Positions 50,885 through 62,869 are shown, counted from the first letter of the stretch. The stretch is 64,000 nucleotides of DNA from Micrasema longulum (GCA_022494885.1 JAGVSM010002655.1:1-64000); one strand, 5' to 3'. Notes: generated by a model not told the origin, from the letters alone. Numbers and translations are program-made.

Positions 50885-51790
50885 AGGGCCTTGTAAATGC
50901 CTAGACTGCCATATTCCTTCTCTCAAATGTTCTACATCTATCATCATCATCATCATTTATTTATTCATGTATATGAACATTACAAAATGGAATATCTTAA
51001 TTCATTTATATAGAAATAATTAGGTAAAATTAGGTATATATAAAAAAAACACATTAGTATACATAATATCCAAAGAATAATATGTTAAAAAAGTAAGAGA
51101 ATCTTGTAACGAAAAACTCCCTTAGAGATGTAAAAAATGTCAATTTCCAAAGTGATATTGTTCAACATAGAGATAGCCCCTTCAACAGGCATAACCATTG
51201 GCAAGTTGGTCTTGTATATTGGAATGTGAAACAGTCTATGCTGACGCTGTCTAAGGTAATTATCAGGAACATAAAAGCTAATGCTCCGCATAAATTCAGG
51301 GTTGTCAGTAATACCGCGCAGCAATCGAAAGAAGTGCGTTGTTAAATCTTCTAGTCTTCAAGCTGCTGCAACCAAGCATACCCTGGAGGAACTCAGTGGG
51401 ATAAAGCCATGGATAATATCCGCACTCCCTCATGTAGAGAAACCGAAGAAATTTCTTCTGAACCCTCTCCACCATAAGAGAGTACTTCAACTCACACGGT
51501 CCCCAAATCATCGAGCCACCTCGAGTCTACGTCGCACCAACAAGTTATAAAGAATTCTTAGTACTCGTGTACTACCAAAAACCCTAGCAGTACGCAAGAC
51601 GAATCCTAACATCTTCAATGAACTACTACAAACTGTTTCGATCTGATTATGAAATGTCAGGGAACTCTATGAATAATCTAATGTCTTCTTAATCTATGTT
51701 TTAATTTGTTCATAATAATGACTCCCTAGGGGGTGAAGTCTTTCCAGTCTTCTGTCTACAAACATTTGAAAAAACTCAAAATATTTTTAA
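50885..51790 (+). repeat. SBR family, locus 16, split by a J1 LINE
   Basis: 50885-50940 (GGGCCTTGTAAATGCCTAGA, CTCAAATGTTCTACATCTA) continues at 51697 (TGTTTTAATTTGTTCATAAT, GACTCCCTAGGGGGTGAAG, ACAAACATTTGAAAAAACTC). Confidence 0.8.
50936..51696 (-). mobile_element. Jockey-like LINE J1, copy 3, inserted in SBR
   Basis: The element is 50941-51691, with ATCTA at 50936-50940 and 51692-51696 as a 5-bp target duplication. The minus strand reads MIWGPCELKYSLMVERVQKK, FLRFLYMRECGYYPWLYPTE, FLQGMLGCSSLKTRR, then a frameshift near 51345, and LLRGITDNPEFMRSISFYVP, DNYLRQRQHRLFHIPIYKTN and GAISMLNNITLEIDIFYIS. The 3' tail ends with ATGATGATGATGA. Confidence 0.85.
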
Positions 51791-52265
51791 CAAATAGTTG
51801 TTTTAATGTTGTGGTCAAAAATAATTTCGTTTCGTGTTTTTTTAATAGGTATATATTTTAATATATAATAACGCTAAACATGGTAGAAATCAAATAATTA
51901 AATTTTCCGTAACTTTTTTCAATCTTAATTAACTTAGTGACGTTTGCCTATTAAATAACATCATTTTACACTTTGAATGTCATATCTTACTTAAAATTGA
52001 CAGTTTTGGAGTTACTGACTTTTGCCTGAACGGCGGCGATTTATCTATAAAAAATATAATCTTCCACACGGAAATTGACAAAATCATTGATACGTGAAGA
52101 GGGGAAGAGAGGGAACAAAATTAGACGTGGTAGGAATGGAAGAGGGTGAGAGATGGTTATAGTTAATTCTGTGATCGCATGAAAGATGACAACTTGTCAT
52201 CAAAGAAATCAATTTTAGGATATTTGTTGGAAGACCTAGGATCTAAGGACTCTAGGAAGACCGAG
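51791..52265. other. No gene seen
   Basis: No recognisable feature. Confidence 0.4.
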
Positions 52266-52269
52266 TGAA

Positions 52270-53500
52270 ATAGCTTGTTAATTTAATTGATGGGTGCATT
52301 GAGAAAATAGGAAACTGGATAGCTGAAAATAGATTAACATTAAACCCATCTAAAACGGAACAGCTATGGACGGCTTCTGTCAGGCGACAGAATTTGATTC
52401 AGGATACGGCACAACTCAATCTAGGAAGTATCGCTTTACCCACCGTTAATTAACTGGGAGTCTTCTTTTATTTTAACATTTTTCTTGACGCTCAAATTAG
52501 TAGGACGATAAGTTCATGCTTCTACCAGCTGACACAAATTTTTCGGTTGATGCCGCCCGTCAATTAATAAACTTTCTTGTAGTATCTTCAGTCAATTATT
52601 GTAGTGGTATCTACGCAGGTCAATAAATGAATAAAATGACTCACCTACAGTCTATTTTAAATGCTGCAGCGAGACTTATTTTTTGAATTTCTAAATTATT
52701 TCAAATCACCCTCTGCTTCGGAAATTACACTGGCTACGTTTTCCGTAGAGGGTGAAAAACAAATTCTGTTGGTTAACATATTACAACAGAGATGAAGAAC
52801 ATTTAAGAGAAGGTAATATAGAAGTCTAGGAATCTACAGAGCTTATGACCTGGCAATGGCTGGTTTAAGTGGCCACTGTACACACTGTGTAACATTTACC
52901 TTTCTGCCCGTATTTGAACATCTATATTCCTTCAATTCTTCGATCTGTTGATGAATTTAAAAGTTAAAGAAGCGAAACCTTTATTTATGCGGGTAAGATT
53001 CATCTAATTGAACTATTTCACCTACATACTTGGCAACGCCTGAAAATGTTATTTTTTCAATTTCTATACTTCTTCATGGACCAGGTGGATTTATCAACAA
53101 TTTTTTGAGTTTGTCCAAATTTTTGTAAACATGGACTGAATTCAACTCCCTGGGGAGCTGTTTATATAACATATTACAACAGAGATGAAGAACATTTAAG
53201 AGAAGGTAATATTACCTTCTATATTACTATATTACCTTTTGCCAATATTGTTGAAACTCTGTTGGCTTATTTATAAGTCACCACATCCAAAATATCTCAG
53301 AGAACTTTGCATTCCAGATAAATTAGCTGACATACGTCTTGCGCTTAAGTCAGCTTCATCTAAGGCAAAAAGTAAAGTTATTATACCTCTACGTAACCAG
53401 CGCACTAAATTTGGTGAACGCGCATTTGCGGCCGCAGGCCCTATGGGCATGGAATGCTCTTTCAACAGACGTGCGAAATAAGGAAGTCTTATGTTTTTTT
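52270..53500 (+). mobile_element. L2/CR1-like LINE, palm to C-terminus, split by SBR
   Basis: 52280-52774 reads DGCIEKIGNWIAENRLTLNP, SKTEQLWTASVRRQNLIQD, ISSCFYQLTQIFRLMPP and SPTVYFKCCSETYF (frameshifted, close to the VLNAAARLIF motif). After the SBR insertion 53268 continues LRELCIPDKLADIRLALKSA, SSKAKSKVIIPLRNQRTKF and GERAFAAAGPMGMECSFNRR. It closely parallels the L2-like copy at 33133-35606. Multiple inactivating changes. Confidence 0.85.
52761..53268 (-). repeat. SBR family (B), locus 17, with ~14-bp target duplication
   Basis: The element is 52775-53253. Target sequence AAATTCTGTTGGTT at 52761-52774 matches AAACTCTGTTGGCTT at 53254-53268 (one substitution, one indel). One complete unit starting near ACAACAGAGATGAAG (52783) is followed head-to-tail by the start of a second unit at about 53175 (393 bases later), then a small inverted piece (GAAGGTAATATTACCTTC). 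The right end is CAATATTGTTG. Confidence 0.9.
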
Positions 53501-53639
53501 TTATTTTTTATAATTTGTTAATAGACTTTTAAACTAAACCCAATATTAAATTTTTTTTTGTACCTGATTCAGAATATCTCCGTTCACACTGATCTCTCAT
53601 TTAGTTATATTTTCAAACAAATCAACAAACAATCACACC

Positions 53640-54750
53640 GTTTCCCCGTAGGGGTAGGCAGAGAGCTATCTTGGCATACAAACCTCGCTTCCTCTACATT
53701 CATACATTTTCTCATGCACGCACGCCGATTATTCCTGCTCTAGACATGTCCATCTTCAAGTATTTGGTGAACCTAATTGGGCCATGTCTTTCTCGGCCTT
53801 TCTCGTTTTCCGCATCTATCAACATTCACATCGTGGATCCTTTTAACCGTTCTTTTGCTGTTCATTCGCTCTATATGTCCAAACCAACGCAGCACCCCTT
53901 TCTTGATTTTGTCGATAATGCATGTCTCAGCCTTACACAGTTCACGGATTTGACATTTGTGCACCTATCATACATAGTTTTACCACACATTTTGCTGAGG
54001 AATTGCATTTCGACAGCATTTAACAACTTTCATCATTGTTTTTTCAATTCCATACTTCACTCCCATATATTAGAGTTGGCACTAGAACTCCTAGTGAACC
54101 GCTAGTTTTGCCTCCAAAGTAGATTTCACTGCACCGTTCACCCTGTTCCCGGCACTCGCCCTTCTTTAAATATGTTTCTCGGTCTTTCCATCCTCAGTAA
54201 ACATACTTCCCAGATACACAAATTCTTCTACCTGATTCAGAATATCTCTGTTCTCACCGATCTCTCATTTAGTTATATTTTCATCCCTTTCAAAAAACAT
54301 CACCTTCGATTTATTAACATTCATAAGCAAATCGCTTTTCTTGCAAATATCGTAATCTTTTGTTACCAAGAATTGCAGGTCTTCTTTGCTGCTAGAAAAA
54401 AACACGGCATCATCAGCATACAGAGTACAGTTCACAGTAATACCACTCACTTTTGCTCCCAGTCTTAAATCTTTCCGTTATTTCATACAGTTATCGATGT
54501 ATATGTGAAACAACCACGGTGACATTACACATCTCTATTTAACTCCTTCAGGAATGTTAAACCACGATGTAAATAAACCACTCACCTGCACACATGCTGT
54601 GCTGTCCTTTTACAGTGACGCAAAAGCCCTTGTCAGGTTATCATTCACTCCATACTCCGATAAAACTTTCCAAAATTTCTCTCTGTCAACTATATCAAAT
54701 GCCTTTTGCAAAGTTTCTGGTGTTTAGCCAGAAATTTTTCTATCATATTT
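53640..54750 (-). mobile_element. RTE-1 LINE, longest RT coverage, broken
   Basis: The minus strand from 54750 reads ETLQKAFDIVDREKFWKVLS (RT motif A region), SWFNIPEGVK then a stop, CVMSPWLFHIYIDNCMK, NCTLYADDAVFFSSSKEDLQ (catalytic), KSDLLMNVNKSKVMFFERDE, a gap near 54100-54250, then IRELCKAETCIIDKIKKGVL, RWFGHIERMNSKRTVKRIHD and RERPRKTW, with the PYGETV-like end at about 53640 and a TTG-rich remnant tail. Many stops and indels, so an old copy. Confidence 0.85.
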
Positions 54751-54767
54751 TGCAGAGCAAATATTTG

Positions 54768-55290
54768 ATTATTTTATTTTATTTTATTTTATTAGGGAAA
54801 TCAACAGTTCTACATTCATATTTTTAGTAAACAAACAGATATAGTGTATAAACTCAGAACTAATAACAGATTTCTACATAGTATACAAAGTTAGTAAAGA
54901 AAATATATTACATATCAAATAAATACATACAATTTATACATTTAAAAATGTTATTTTCATGTACTCAATAATCAAAGATTTTCAAAATATTAGTTTTAAG
55001 AACATTAAGTTACTGTAAATTGGGCGGGATAAGGCCAAAAATGCTTGAAGAGAGGATAAGGAGGGGAGGCGAGATGTACATATTTATTTTTATAATGTCT
55101 ACTAAGTTACATAATACATTTTTAGTGTAAATTTTAAATCTGACAGAGTGATGTTTGTGTAATCTATATTTTTAAATTTTGCATTGAAAAAGTCCTACGA
55201 AAGAAAGCATTTTTAACATACGATTTTTTACTTATTGGTACATGAAACAGGTGGTACCGTCTACAAATCTTGGCTGGCACATGTATTGTT
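54768..55290 (-). mobile_element. Jockey-like LINE J4, C-terminus and tail, copy 2
   Basis: The reverse complement matches 41620-42140: the (TTTTA)n tail at 54768-54795, then GGGAAATCAACAGTTCTACA, CTAATAACAGATTTCTACAT, GGGCGGGATAAGG and GGTGGTACCGTCTACAAATC. The short coding end (RRYHLFHVPI) is frame-damaged. Confidence 0.85.
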
Positions 55291-55790
55291 ATTAAAGCAT
55301 TATAATTATATTACTCCCATATTCATTAAGTTCTTTGATTTTCAGTAAAAAGAATAGATTTTTTCTTGGTTTCTTATTGGGATATTCTGTTGTATAAAGC
55401 TTTTTATTTAATATTTATTTTATTTCAAGTAATCTCCCGATATCACGAATCACCGTTATGTTTTTTATAAGCGTATGCCCTACAGTTTTCAATATTTGAA
55501 GAAAATCTTTCGTTTCATTGTGTTTCTTAAAACCACGCAACAGAAAGCAAACCTTAAATACACCTAATGAAAAACCCATTTCAATAAATCTTTAGCAAAA
55601 AACAATTGATATTGACTGAATTTGGCAATTAAACGTGTGTATACAAACAAAAAACCTTTGTCTCAAACCCAATGAGTTTATATAACAAAGGAACAAAGAC
55701 AGTATCCAAACAGAAGTATAACGCTGGAAATCGTATCACATTTGTAAAGAGGTATCTTAGAACTATTGTTTGAAGCTTTATTACGAGCAT
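55291..55790. other. No gene seen
   Basis: An 86-codon minus-strand open frame in this interval shows no family motif and is not called. Confidence 0.4.
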
Positions 55791-55792
55791 TT

Positions 55793-55885
55793 CAAGTAAA
55801 ATATTTATTATTTCTACTGTTACCATCACACCATTTCTCGGTAGTGGTAGGTAGAGCAAATGTAACGCCCTATACGTGTATACTA
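55793..55885 (-). mobile_element. RTE-1b 3'-end scrap
   Basis: TACTGTTACCATCACACCAT and TTCTCGGTAGTGGTAGGTAG resemble 59800-59845 (CTACTACCATCACGCCATTT, CCCCGTAGGGGTAGGCAGAG). Confidence 0.5.
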
Positions 55886-55964
55886 ACAAACTTTCTTAAC
55901 TTCATAAAGAAAAAGATAATTTATTATTTTTTTTTACTAAAAGAAATGGTGCAACCCTAGAATA

Positions 55965-56075
55965 TTTCATAGGCCCTGGACTGGCATCTGAAGCGAAAAC
56001 TGATCTTCATCTTTCCTTCATGTTAAAAAATGATCAAGATACGCTGCGATCAGTGAACCAATGCACTATCATATG
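55965..56075 (+). mobile_element. SINE3 body, copy
   Basis: GCCCTGGACTGGCATCTGAA, TTCCTTCATGTTAAAAAATG and ATCAAGATACGCTGCGATCA follow the SINE3 body order. No tRNA head. Confidence 0.7.
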
Positions 56076-56079
56076 CACC

Positions 56080-56500
56080 ATTAGGTGCGGAAAAGGGAAT
56101 GAAAAAGAAGAAGAACATTTATGCCCTTCGCTCCAATCAGAATATTTTTTTACATAAATCGGAGAGGATGGCCTTTCAATATTTATTGAGATCGTCGTGA
56201 ATAGCCCTAAAGAGGGCTTTTTTTGGATTTTGTGGGTGGCTGTCCGGTTTTGAAAGGATAAGCCGATTTTTGTCGTTTCCAGGGGGCGCCACATTGTTTT
56301 CGATTCTCATTGTTGTTTTTATCTTATTTCTTATTTCTCTTTCGATCGGTTTGGTAAGTTAGGTGGTTTGCAATTCTTGCTCCCCTCTTGTGATGATAAT
56401 GATTTAATGATGGCCACTGACAAGGTGATATCTGTTGCTGCACACTGGAGTGGCAAGGTCTAATGTCCGGACCTGATAAGTAAGTAAGAATAAATTATGT
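56080..56500. other. No gene assigned
   Basis: A moderately G+C-rich stretch (for example GGGGGCGCCACATTG, GGCCACTGACAAGG). It may be a decayed LINE 3' region but I cannot assign it. Confidence 0.35.
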
Positions 56501-56504
56501 TGTC

Positions 56505-57200
56505 ACATATTGGTTTGAGGTCACTTCCGGAGTTCATCAAGGTTGCTTACTAGCACCGTTCTTTTTTAAAATCTTAATGGACTTCATTATTAGAAAATCA
56601 ATTCTACCAGATAAAGGAATATCCATCTCTTCCTCCTAAAATGCGGCTTCAATTGAAGATTTAGTCAGAAGTCTTCAGGTCACTGTAGATAAGCTACATA
56701 AGTACTCCAGATGCATGGGTTTAAATATCAATATTGCAAAAACATATGTACCGTTTAACACTTCGAGCCTTCATGCCTCAAATTGCCTGACACAAACGTC
56801 AAACCAAGTCATCAAAAGGGTCGGGAGTTTCAAGTTACGGAAAATGGCAGTTTGCAAAAAGAACTAGGATTGCGGCTAGAAACACCAAGCGCCACATTCA
56901 ACAGTATGAAGGCTGTCTGGAGATTAAATATTTACTTGATCAAAAGCTATTCTAGACTACAAATGTTATCGTGATAGCTCACTAGGGCCCAAAATAGTAA
57001 AATACTGAGTTCTGAGCACGAATGTCTAAGAAAAGTCTTGGGCGATAAGTAATAAGAGAATGGACGCATCAAACTTCGGTAACAACTGTCACCAAGTGGA
57101 GGAGATAGGATGGCTTGGCCATTTACTGCAGATGCCTCCTGAAAGCCTATAAACCACGTTTTCCTACTTTACGAGGCATTAGGTTTTTAATATCCTGGAC
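56505..57200 (+). mobile_element. RTE-like LINE ('HVLRMP' type), decayed copy
   Basis: Reads GVHQGCLLAPFFFKILMDFI (motif B), SILPDKGISISSS, a stop, LHKYSRCMGLNINIAKTYV, NQVIKRVGSFK, NSMKAVWRL and IGWLGHLLQMPPESL, in the same order as the minus-strand element 37770-38740. The YADD segment is deleted. Many stops. Confidence 0.8.
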
Positions 57201-57299
57201 GTCAATTGCTGGCTGTTCGTCAGCAGTTCATGTCAAAAAACAGGATGCGAAATTGACATGGGAGCATTGTTTTTTCCATACTGTTACATATTATGCATG

Positions 57300-57520
57300 T
57301 ATTAAATTACATATTTTATACATTATATTTATTAAACATTAGAAGAGAAAAAGAGAAAAAATACATATTCTAAAAATAAACATAGCCTTAAATTTGGAAA
57401 AAATGCCCACAAAGACTTAAATGTCTGAGCGTGAGCCATTCCTTTTTTATTGTTTTTGGTGAATTTTTTGGTATACAAACACAAATATGACAATGCCATT
57501 AAAAATCATACAGAAATAAC
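57300..57520 (+). repeat. Interspersed repeat D, copy 2
   Basis: Matches 23640-23870: AAATTTGGAAAAAATGCCCA, CAAAGACTTAAATGTC and GAGCCATTCCTTTTTTA. Confidence 0.55.
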
Positions 57521-57614
57521 AGGAAAATGACATAAACGTTTAAGAGCTGGCAGCTGACAGAGATGCCCGGAAGTTTTTTGTGGACACAATATGGTTCAAC
57601 TAGGGAGCGGACAT

Positions 57615-57985
57615 GAAAAGATGGAAGAATTGAAGTGATATAGATCTTTAAATATGGACAGAATCATGAATGTTACACAGTGTGTAAAATGGCTACTTAA
57701 ACCAGCCAACGATAGGTCATAAGCCCTGTAGATGACTAGACTTCTATATTATCTTCTCTAAAATGTTCTTCATCTCTGTTGTAATATGTTAATATTAACA
57801 GCTCCCCAGACAATTGAATCCAGTCTTTGTCTACAAAATTTTTGACAAACTCAATATATTGTTGATAAATCCACCTGGTCCATGAAGAAGTATAAAAATT
57901 TAAAAAAAAAATTTTTAGGCGTTGCCTACTATGTTGGTGAAATAATTCAATTACACGAATATTATCCGCATGAATAAATAATAAT
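57615..57985 (+). repeat. SBR family (B), locus 18
   Basis: AGATGGAAGAATTGAAGTGA, TTACACAGTGTGTAA, TTCATCTCTGTTGTAATATG, then AACAGCTCCCCAGACAATTG and TTGTTGATAAATCCACCTGG: the 3' part of one unit followed head-to-tail by the 5' part of the next. AAGTGGCCACTT is mutated to AAATGGCTACTT. Confidence 0.85.
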
Positions 57986-57989
57986 TTTA

Positions 57990-58350
57990 TATAAAGATTT
58001 TAAACTGATTTTTGGCGTCCTTATTATTTTATTCCAGGAAAATAAGTTATTTCATGGGAAAGTATTACAATTTATTTTCAGGAATGTTTTTTCAGGTTAA
58101 ATATTTACATTTTGATAGGAACACTGAGAAAATTCACATCTGTTTAATATTGTTTTTATCAATATGATGTAATAAACTTATTGTATTTTTATAAGTTAAT
58201 TCTTTGATAAGAATTCAATTACCTAGAGTGTTTGATTTCCCATAAACCACAAAATAACAAGCGCTGGTTGAGTAGGCTTTCACCACTGATGTAAGAACAT
58301 AGAAGGCATTTCACTGGCAATTGGCTTCATTCTTTTAGGTTATGGTTTTC
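57990..58350. other. No gene seen
   Basis: A+T-rich with no recognisable feature. Confidence 0.4.
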
Positions 58351-58354
58351 TAAA

Positions 58355-59715
58355 AAAATGGTGTCGTTATCTTACACTGTAATACACGGAGTCCCACAAG
58401 GAACAGTTCTTGGTCCTTTATTCTCCCTTATTTACATTGACAATTTTAGTAATTTGATGTGCTTGGTAAATAGTTTCCTTAAGCTGATGATATTGCAATA
58501 CGTTTTAAGGTAAATCCTGGGAAGAGTGAGTGCCGAGAACAGAGCTGCACTCAAATCAACCGTGGCAAATAAATGTTTGTCGCAATAAAAATCAGCAATT
58601 CACAATGGAGTCTTGATGCCTACTCTGATGTATGGGAGCAAAGTATGGACCATAACCAGGGATAAAAGTAGGCTGAAGCTGTCAAAATACGATCTCCCGT
58701 GCAAATGTCTGGTAACTATTAATTTATTTACTGAAAAGCAGTTTATTATACATTACTTGAAACATAAGTCCCAACTCGATGGGACTAAAAATCCAGTGTT
58801 GAGTTGGGACGAGCAATTAGTTGACACAGGCACATGCAGACGTCAAAAACACAGCAATAATAAAAAAAACAAATATATGGCCCATCAATATAGTAAACAG
58901 CAATCTCAAACATTCGGAAAATCATTAAGGAGTTTCCTACTCAAATCCCTCCCGCTAAGAAAATCCCAGTCCTTAACTCCTATCTTGAAAATAGTATTTT
59001 TCCTTAAGAGCTTTATACGCTCTGAAATATTGAACACTCTCGGTGCAATAAAAGAGAGATGTCTCTAAGCAAAAATCGTACGGGTTTTGGGTATGACATA
59101 ATTCATGATTTGGGAAAACCTCGTACAAACATTTTGCTGAGTGTCATTTAGAGCTTATTCTAAATTGAATTGAATTTATCAATGTAATATTTATTAATCA
59201 CTGTAAAAATAAAATAGTAGAGAATTTTACCTTAATAAAGAACCTGTTGATGTCGGTAGAAACAATAAATGGTTAAAAACAATGTTCTGTAAGTCTGTTT
59301 CAGCTCACGGATGTGTCGGTTGGGGAGGAGCTGCTAAAACTATATTAGACCCACTAATAAAAGCTTAAAAATCTGTTTGAGAGTAATTCTAAAAAGGCCA
59401 TATAGGTCCTCGAGTGAAGAAGTGTTAGGCCAAGTGTAGGGCCATGTCATATAAGAAAACTTTTGATTGAAACCCATAAACACTGGGATACCCTGGACAG
59501 GGTACACCATGCACACGAAACACGAAGTTCTGTGAGGAATGACTAAATGATGCCTAGAGCGCGTGTAGCGGTGTTTTAAAGATCTTTTGTTTTTACGGGA
59601 CCAAAGCTATGTAACTTAGTGCCATACATCGGGAAAAACGAAAGTGGAACATGTTTTGGGAAAAAAATTGGCAAATGTTTGATAGACAAGGGAAGCAAAG
59701 AATCAGAAAATGTGT
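58355..59715 (+). mobile_element. LINE remnants: RT motif B, RTE-1 scrap, thumb region
   Basis: 58355-58515 reads VSLSYTVIHGVPQGTVLGPL and FSLIYIDNFSNLMCL, a Jockey/CR1 motif B. 58516-58690 is RTE-1 thumb in the same strand (GRVSAENRAALKSTVANKCL, HNGVLMPTLMYGSKVWTITR). 58700-59070 is open but unrecognised. 59215-59715 reads FCKSVSAHGCVGWGGAAKTI, LDPLIKA and SVLRVILKRPYRSSSEEVLG, another LINE thumb/C-terminal region with several stops. These look like one LINE plus an inserted RTE scrap, but the order cannot be proven by eye. Confidence 0.6.
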
Positions 59716-59789
59716 TGACAATTATAACTTAATTTGTACTTATATGTTATATACATACATATATATTATGTACATATTTATTATATTAT

Positions 59790-60235
59790 AAACACTACTA
59801 CTACTACTACTACCATCACGCCATTTCCCCGTAGGGGTAGGCAGAGAGAATGGACCGCCACACACACGTCTATTCTGGCATACATTCCTAACTTCTTCCA
59901 CATTCATACATCTTGTCATACATGCCCTTCGGTTCTGTCTGCTTTTGACATGACCAGACTTAAGATTTTGGTTTATTCAGATCATGCCACGTCTTCCTTG
60001 GTCGTCCTCGTCTCACGTTGCCGTTCATTTTCACCATATATACTTGTTTTTCCATTCTTTCGTCGTCCATTCGATCTACGTGACCAAACCATCTCAGAGA
60101 CCCTTTCTTAATCTTATCAATTATACTTGACTCAGATTTACACTCTCGCCTGATTTCATCATTCGTAACCCTGTCATACATTGATTTCCCACACATACGT
60201 GCCAGTTCCGTGTTTCACTTCCATACATAAGTGTT
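59790..60235 (-). mobile_element. RTE-1b LINE C-terminus with TAG-repeat tail
   Basis: The minus strand from 60196 reads MCGKSMYDRVTNDEIRRECK, SESSIIDKIKKGSLRWFGHV, DRMDDERMEKQVYMVKMNGN and VRRGRPRKTWHD, then after a frameshift the MTRCM..EVRNVCQ-type end, PYGEMA and a (TAG)n tail at 59791-59811. The 5' end abuts RTE-2. Confidence 0.85.
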
Positions 60236-60239
60236 GGGA

Positions 60240-61490
60240 CTAAAACTCCGTTGTGCACTGCCAGTTTACAGCCACCCTGCGGCTCTTCTCCAGTTCGTCA
60301 GGCCAATTGCTCTAATGTCATTTTCCACATTATCCAGCCATCTTGTGTATAAATAATCTTTTTTGGGGTTTTTAACCATTCGTTCTATGCACATGGCCCA
60401 ACCATTGTAATGTTCTTATTTTGATGAGTTGTGCTATGTTGGGTTCGCCATACAGTGCCTTTAATTCGTGATTAAACCGTCCCTCCACAGTCCGTTTTGG
60501 TTGACGGCGCCAAATATCTTCCTTAATATATTTTTTTCAAATACTAATACCATATTACATACCCGAAAAGAGTTTTGTCAATAATGGTCTTAGTTTTTCT
60601 AGTGAGCAATTAGGATTCCAGATATATAAACAAGCCATAGTAACATATGTTTGCTGCCAATAGCCGTGCTCTAATCTCGGTACTATAATTGTTATCTTTA
60701 GTCATTTTAGTACCTTAATATTTAAAGGAGTTGACATTGTCTATGTGGTGTGACCCAACGTCAATTGCCTGCTGTACATAGTTTATTTGTGACTTTCCTG
60801 CTAACATGTATTCAGTCTTAGATGTATTTATTTTAAGACCCATGTCACTTGCAGCCTTTTTTAGTTTTAAAAAATCATCTATCAATCGCGGGACAGTTCT
60901 GGAAATTAAGTCTAGGTCATCTGCATAGGCTAATATCTGGGTAGTCTTTCTGAAAAATAGTTCCAGTTGTTTCTACTCCTGTCTCTTATGAATTTTTTAA
61001 GAGCAATTTAAACAACAGGCGTGCTAGTTTATCACCTTGCCTTAGACCGTTGTACGTCTGAAATGGATCTGATTTGCTGTTTTGGACCTTCATCAAGCAT
61101 TGTGTTTTAGACATTGTCATCTTAGTAACTCTTTTTAACTTTTTAGGAATTCCCAATTCAACTTGAATTGCCGCTTTGAATGCAATAAACATGCGGTGAG
61201 TCTCAACGTTATATTCCAGCATTTTTTCCAGTATGATCCTCAATGTTAATATTTCGCAGTTGTTGATCTATTTGGTATGAATCCACTCTGGTATTCTCCT
61301 TCTATATATCCGACATGTGGAAGAAATCTTCTTAATTGGAATGCTGCAAAGACTTTGTAAGCTGTGTCCAGCAGTGCTATACCTCTGTAATTATCACAGT
61401 TCATGGCATCTCCCTTTTTGTGCAGGGGGTATATAACACCGATGTTCCAGTGGTCTGGCATCCTTTCCACTTTTCACATTTTAATAATTA
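60240..61490 (-). mobile_element. RTE-2 LINE, RT fingers to thumb, broken
   Basis: The minus strand from 61470 reads MPDHWNIGVIYPLHKKGDAM, NCDNYRGIALLDTAYKVFAA (RT motifs 1-2), EYQSGFIPNRSTT, then RIILEKMLEYNVETHRMFIA (motif A region, Asp replaced: FIAFKAA), VTKMTMSKTQCLMKVQ, TYNGLRQGDKLARLLF (motif B), and in broken frames the palm, SFKYLG-like thumb and RTLQWLGHVHR. The most N-terminal RT portion of any RTE in the window. The palm Asp to Ala-type change and multiple frameshifts show that it is dead. Confidence 0.82.
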
Positions 61491-61589
61491 AATCATGTTG
61501 TTTTGTGCAAACACCATTACCGCCATATCTGAGCAGTTCTCCAGGGATATTATATATTATATATATTTTTCAGTCTACACTCACTTAGA

Positions 61590-62285
61590 AGGTTGCAAAA
61601 AATCTTACCCATTAGTACTAAATGCACTCTTGTACAAACATTACTACTATCCATTCTAGATTACGCTGATGTTTCCATGACTGATTTAAGCTGTGAGCAA
61701 CTCGATAAACTTGAACGATTTCAGAATACATGCATAAGGTACATTTTTGGTCTTAGAGTTGACTATCACTCCCTCTCACTTCTGTTCAATGTACTTCATA
61801 GTCCTAACGCTCCTATATACCTGTGTGAAAAATTTCAACGCTTATCAGTGCATGGTTTACCTCTTCGTTCTCATTCTCAAGGCACTCTTTTAATACCCAT
61901 ACACAATTCCTCTTTCTTCTCTAACTCATATAGTGTCCATGCGGCTCGACTGTGGAATCATCTCCCATTCACCATCAAAGATGTTACTACATTATCTCTG
62001 TTTAAATCACGTCTGAAGAAACATCTCCCTTCTCTTCCTTAATCTATCCTTCTTTCCTTTTTCCTTTTTCCCATTGAGTAATAGTTTTGATTTAAGGTAA
62101 TTTATAAACAAATACGTTTATTTCTATTTTTAACTTTTTAATCTTTTTTTTTCTATTGAATATGTTCTGTAACTTGAATTATAAAAATAAAACTTTTATT
62201 TTATTGGTTGGTTGGAAGAAATCGCCATTTGGGAATAAGCCTGCCAATGTACAAATAACATAATGCACAAAAAGTTAAATAAATA
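61590..62285 (+). mobile_element. LINE family C, C-terminus and 3' UTR, best copy
   Basis: Open 61593-62042: KCTLVQTLLLSILDYADVSM, LDKLERFQNTCIRYIFGLRV, DYHSLSLLFNVLHSPNAPIY, GLPLRSHSQGTLLIPIHNSS and HAARLWNHLPFTIKDVTTLS, ending LKKHLPSLP. This is a complete thumb plus C-terminus of a CR1/Jockey-type LINE with no internal stops. The 3' UTR (TTGGTTGGTTGGAAG) and A-rich end are at about 62285. Copies at 26130-26665 and 48195-48725. Confidence 0.85.
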
Positions 62286-62289
62286 AATT

Positions 62290-62865
62290 ATTCTGCCCAG
62301 GTGATTTATTGTTTCTAAGACATTTTATTGAGTAAATGCTTCAAATACAAAAAAATATAAATGTAAAATAAAATGTTATTAAGAGAATAGTACACAATAT
62401 ATAAATACATCACTGTCTTTGGCTTCCCTTCCATTCGGAACATAAAGCCAGTTTTTTTGAAGAATAAGTCCAACCCTTTTTAAGATGAATTACGTCACTT
62501 GAACTCAGAATTCCCCCTAAGAATTCAGTCCAGAATTGAGGTTTAATGTAGTGAGGAAAAAATCTGTAGACTATCACATCCCTTTCTGAGAGCCTTTACT
62601 TAAATCACTGCGATAAAATGTCGTCCACATTTATAACGAGTATTTATTTATTTCACTACCTTATAACGTAGAAAAGGGTCTTTGTTTCACCCCGGACTAG
62701 CTAGAAATTTCTTGTGCCTAAAAAAATCCTACTGTTGTGCGTACTATACACACGCCAACAAAGCGTTCTTTACGCGCGCTATAGCGTTCAAAATACCAGC
62801 CTTGGGCCACGATTACGTTTTCATACCAAACGACTAAATGCAGAGTTAATATGACTAGATTCTGC
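62290..62865. other. No gene seen
   Basis: No recognisable coding frame or repeat. Confidence 0.4.
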
Positions 62866-62869
62866 CCTA

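Noticed and set aside
58613..59068. 151-codon plus-strand gene
   Set aside because: Its first third is RTE-1 thumb sequence and the rest shows no family motif, so it is a chimeric open frame in repeat sequence.
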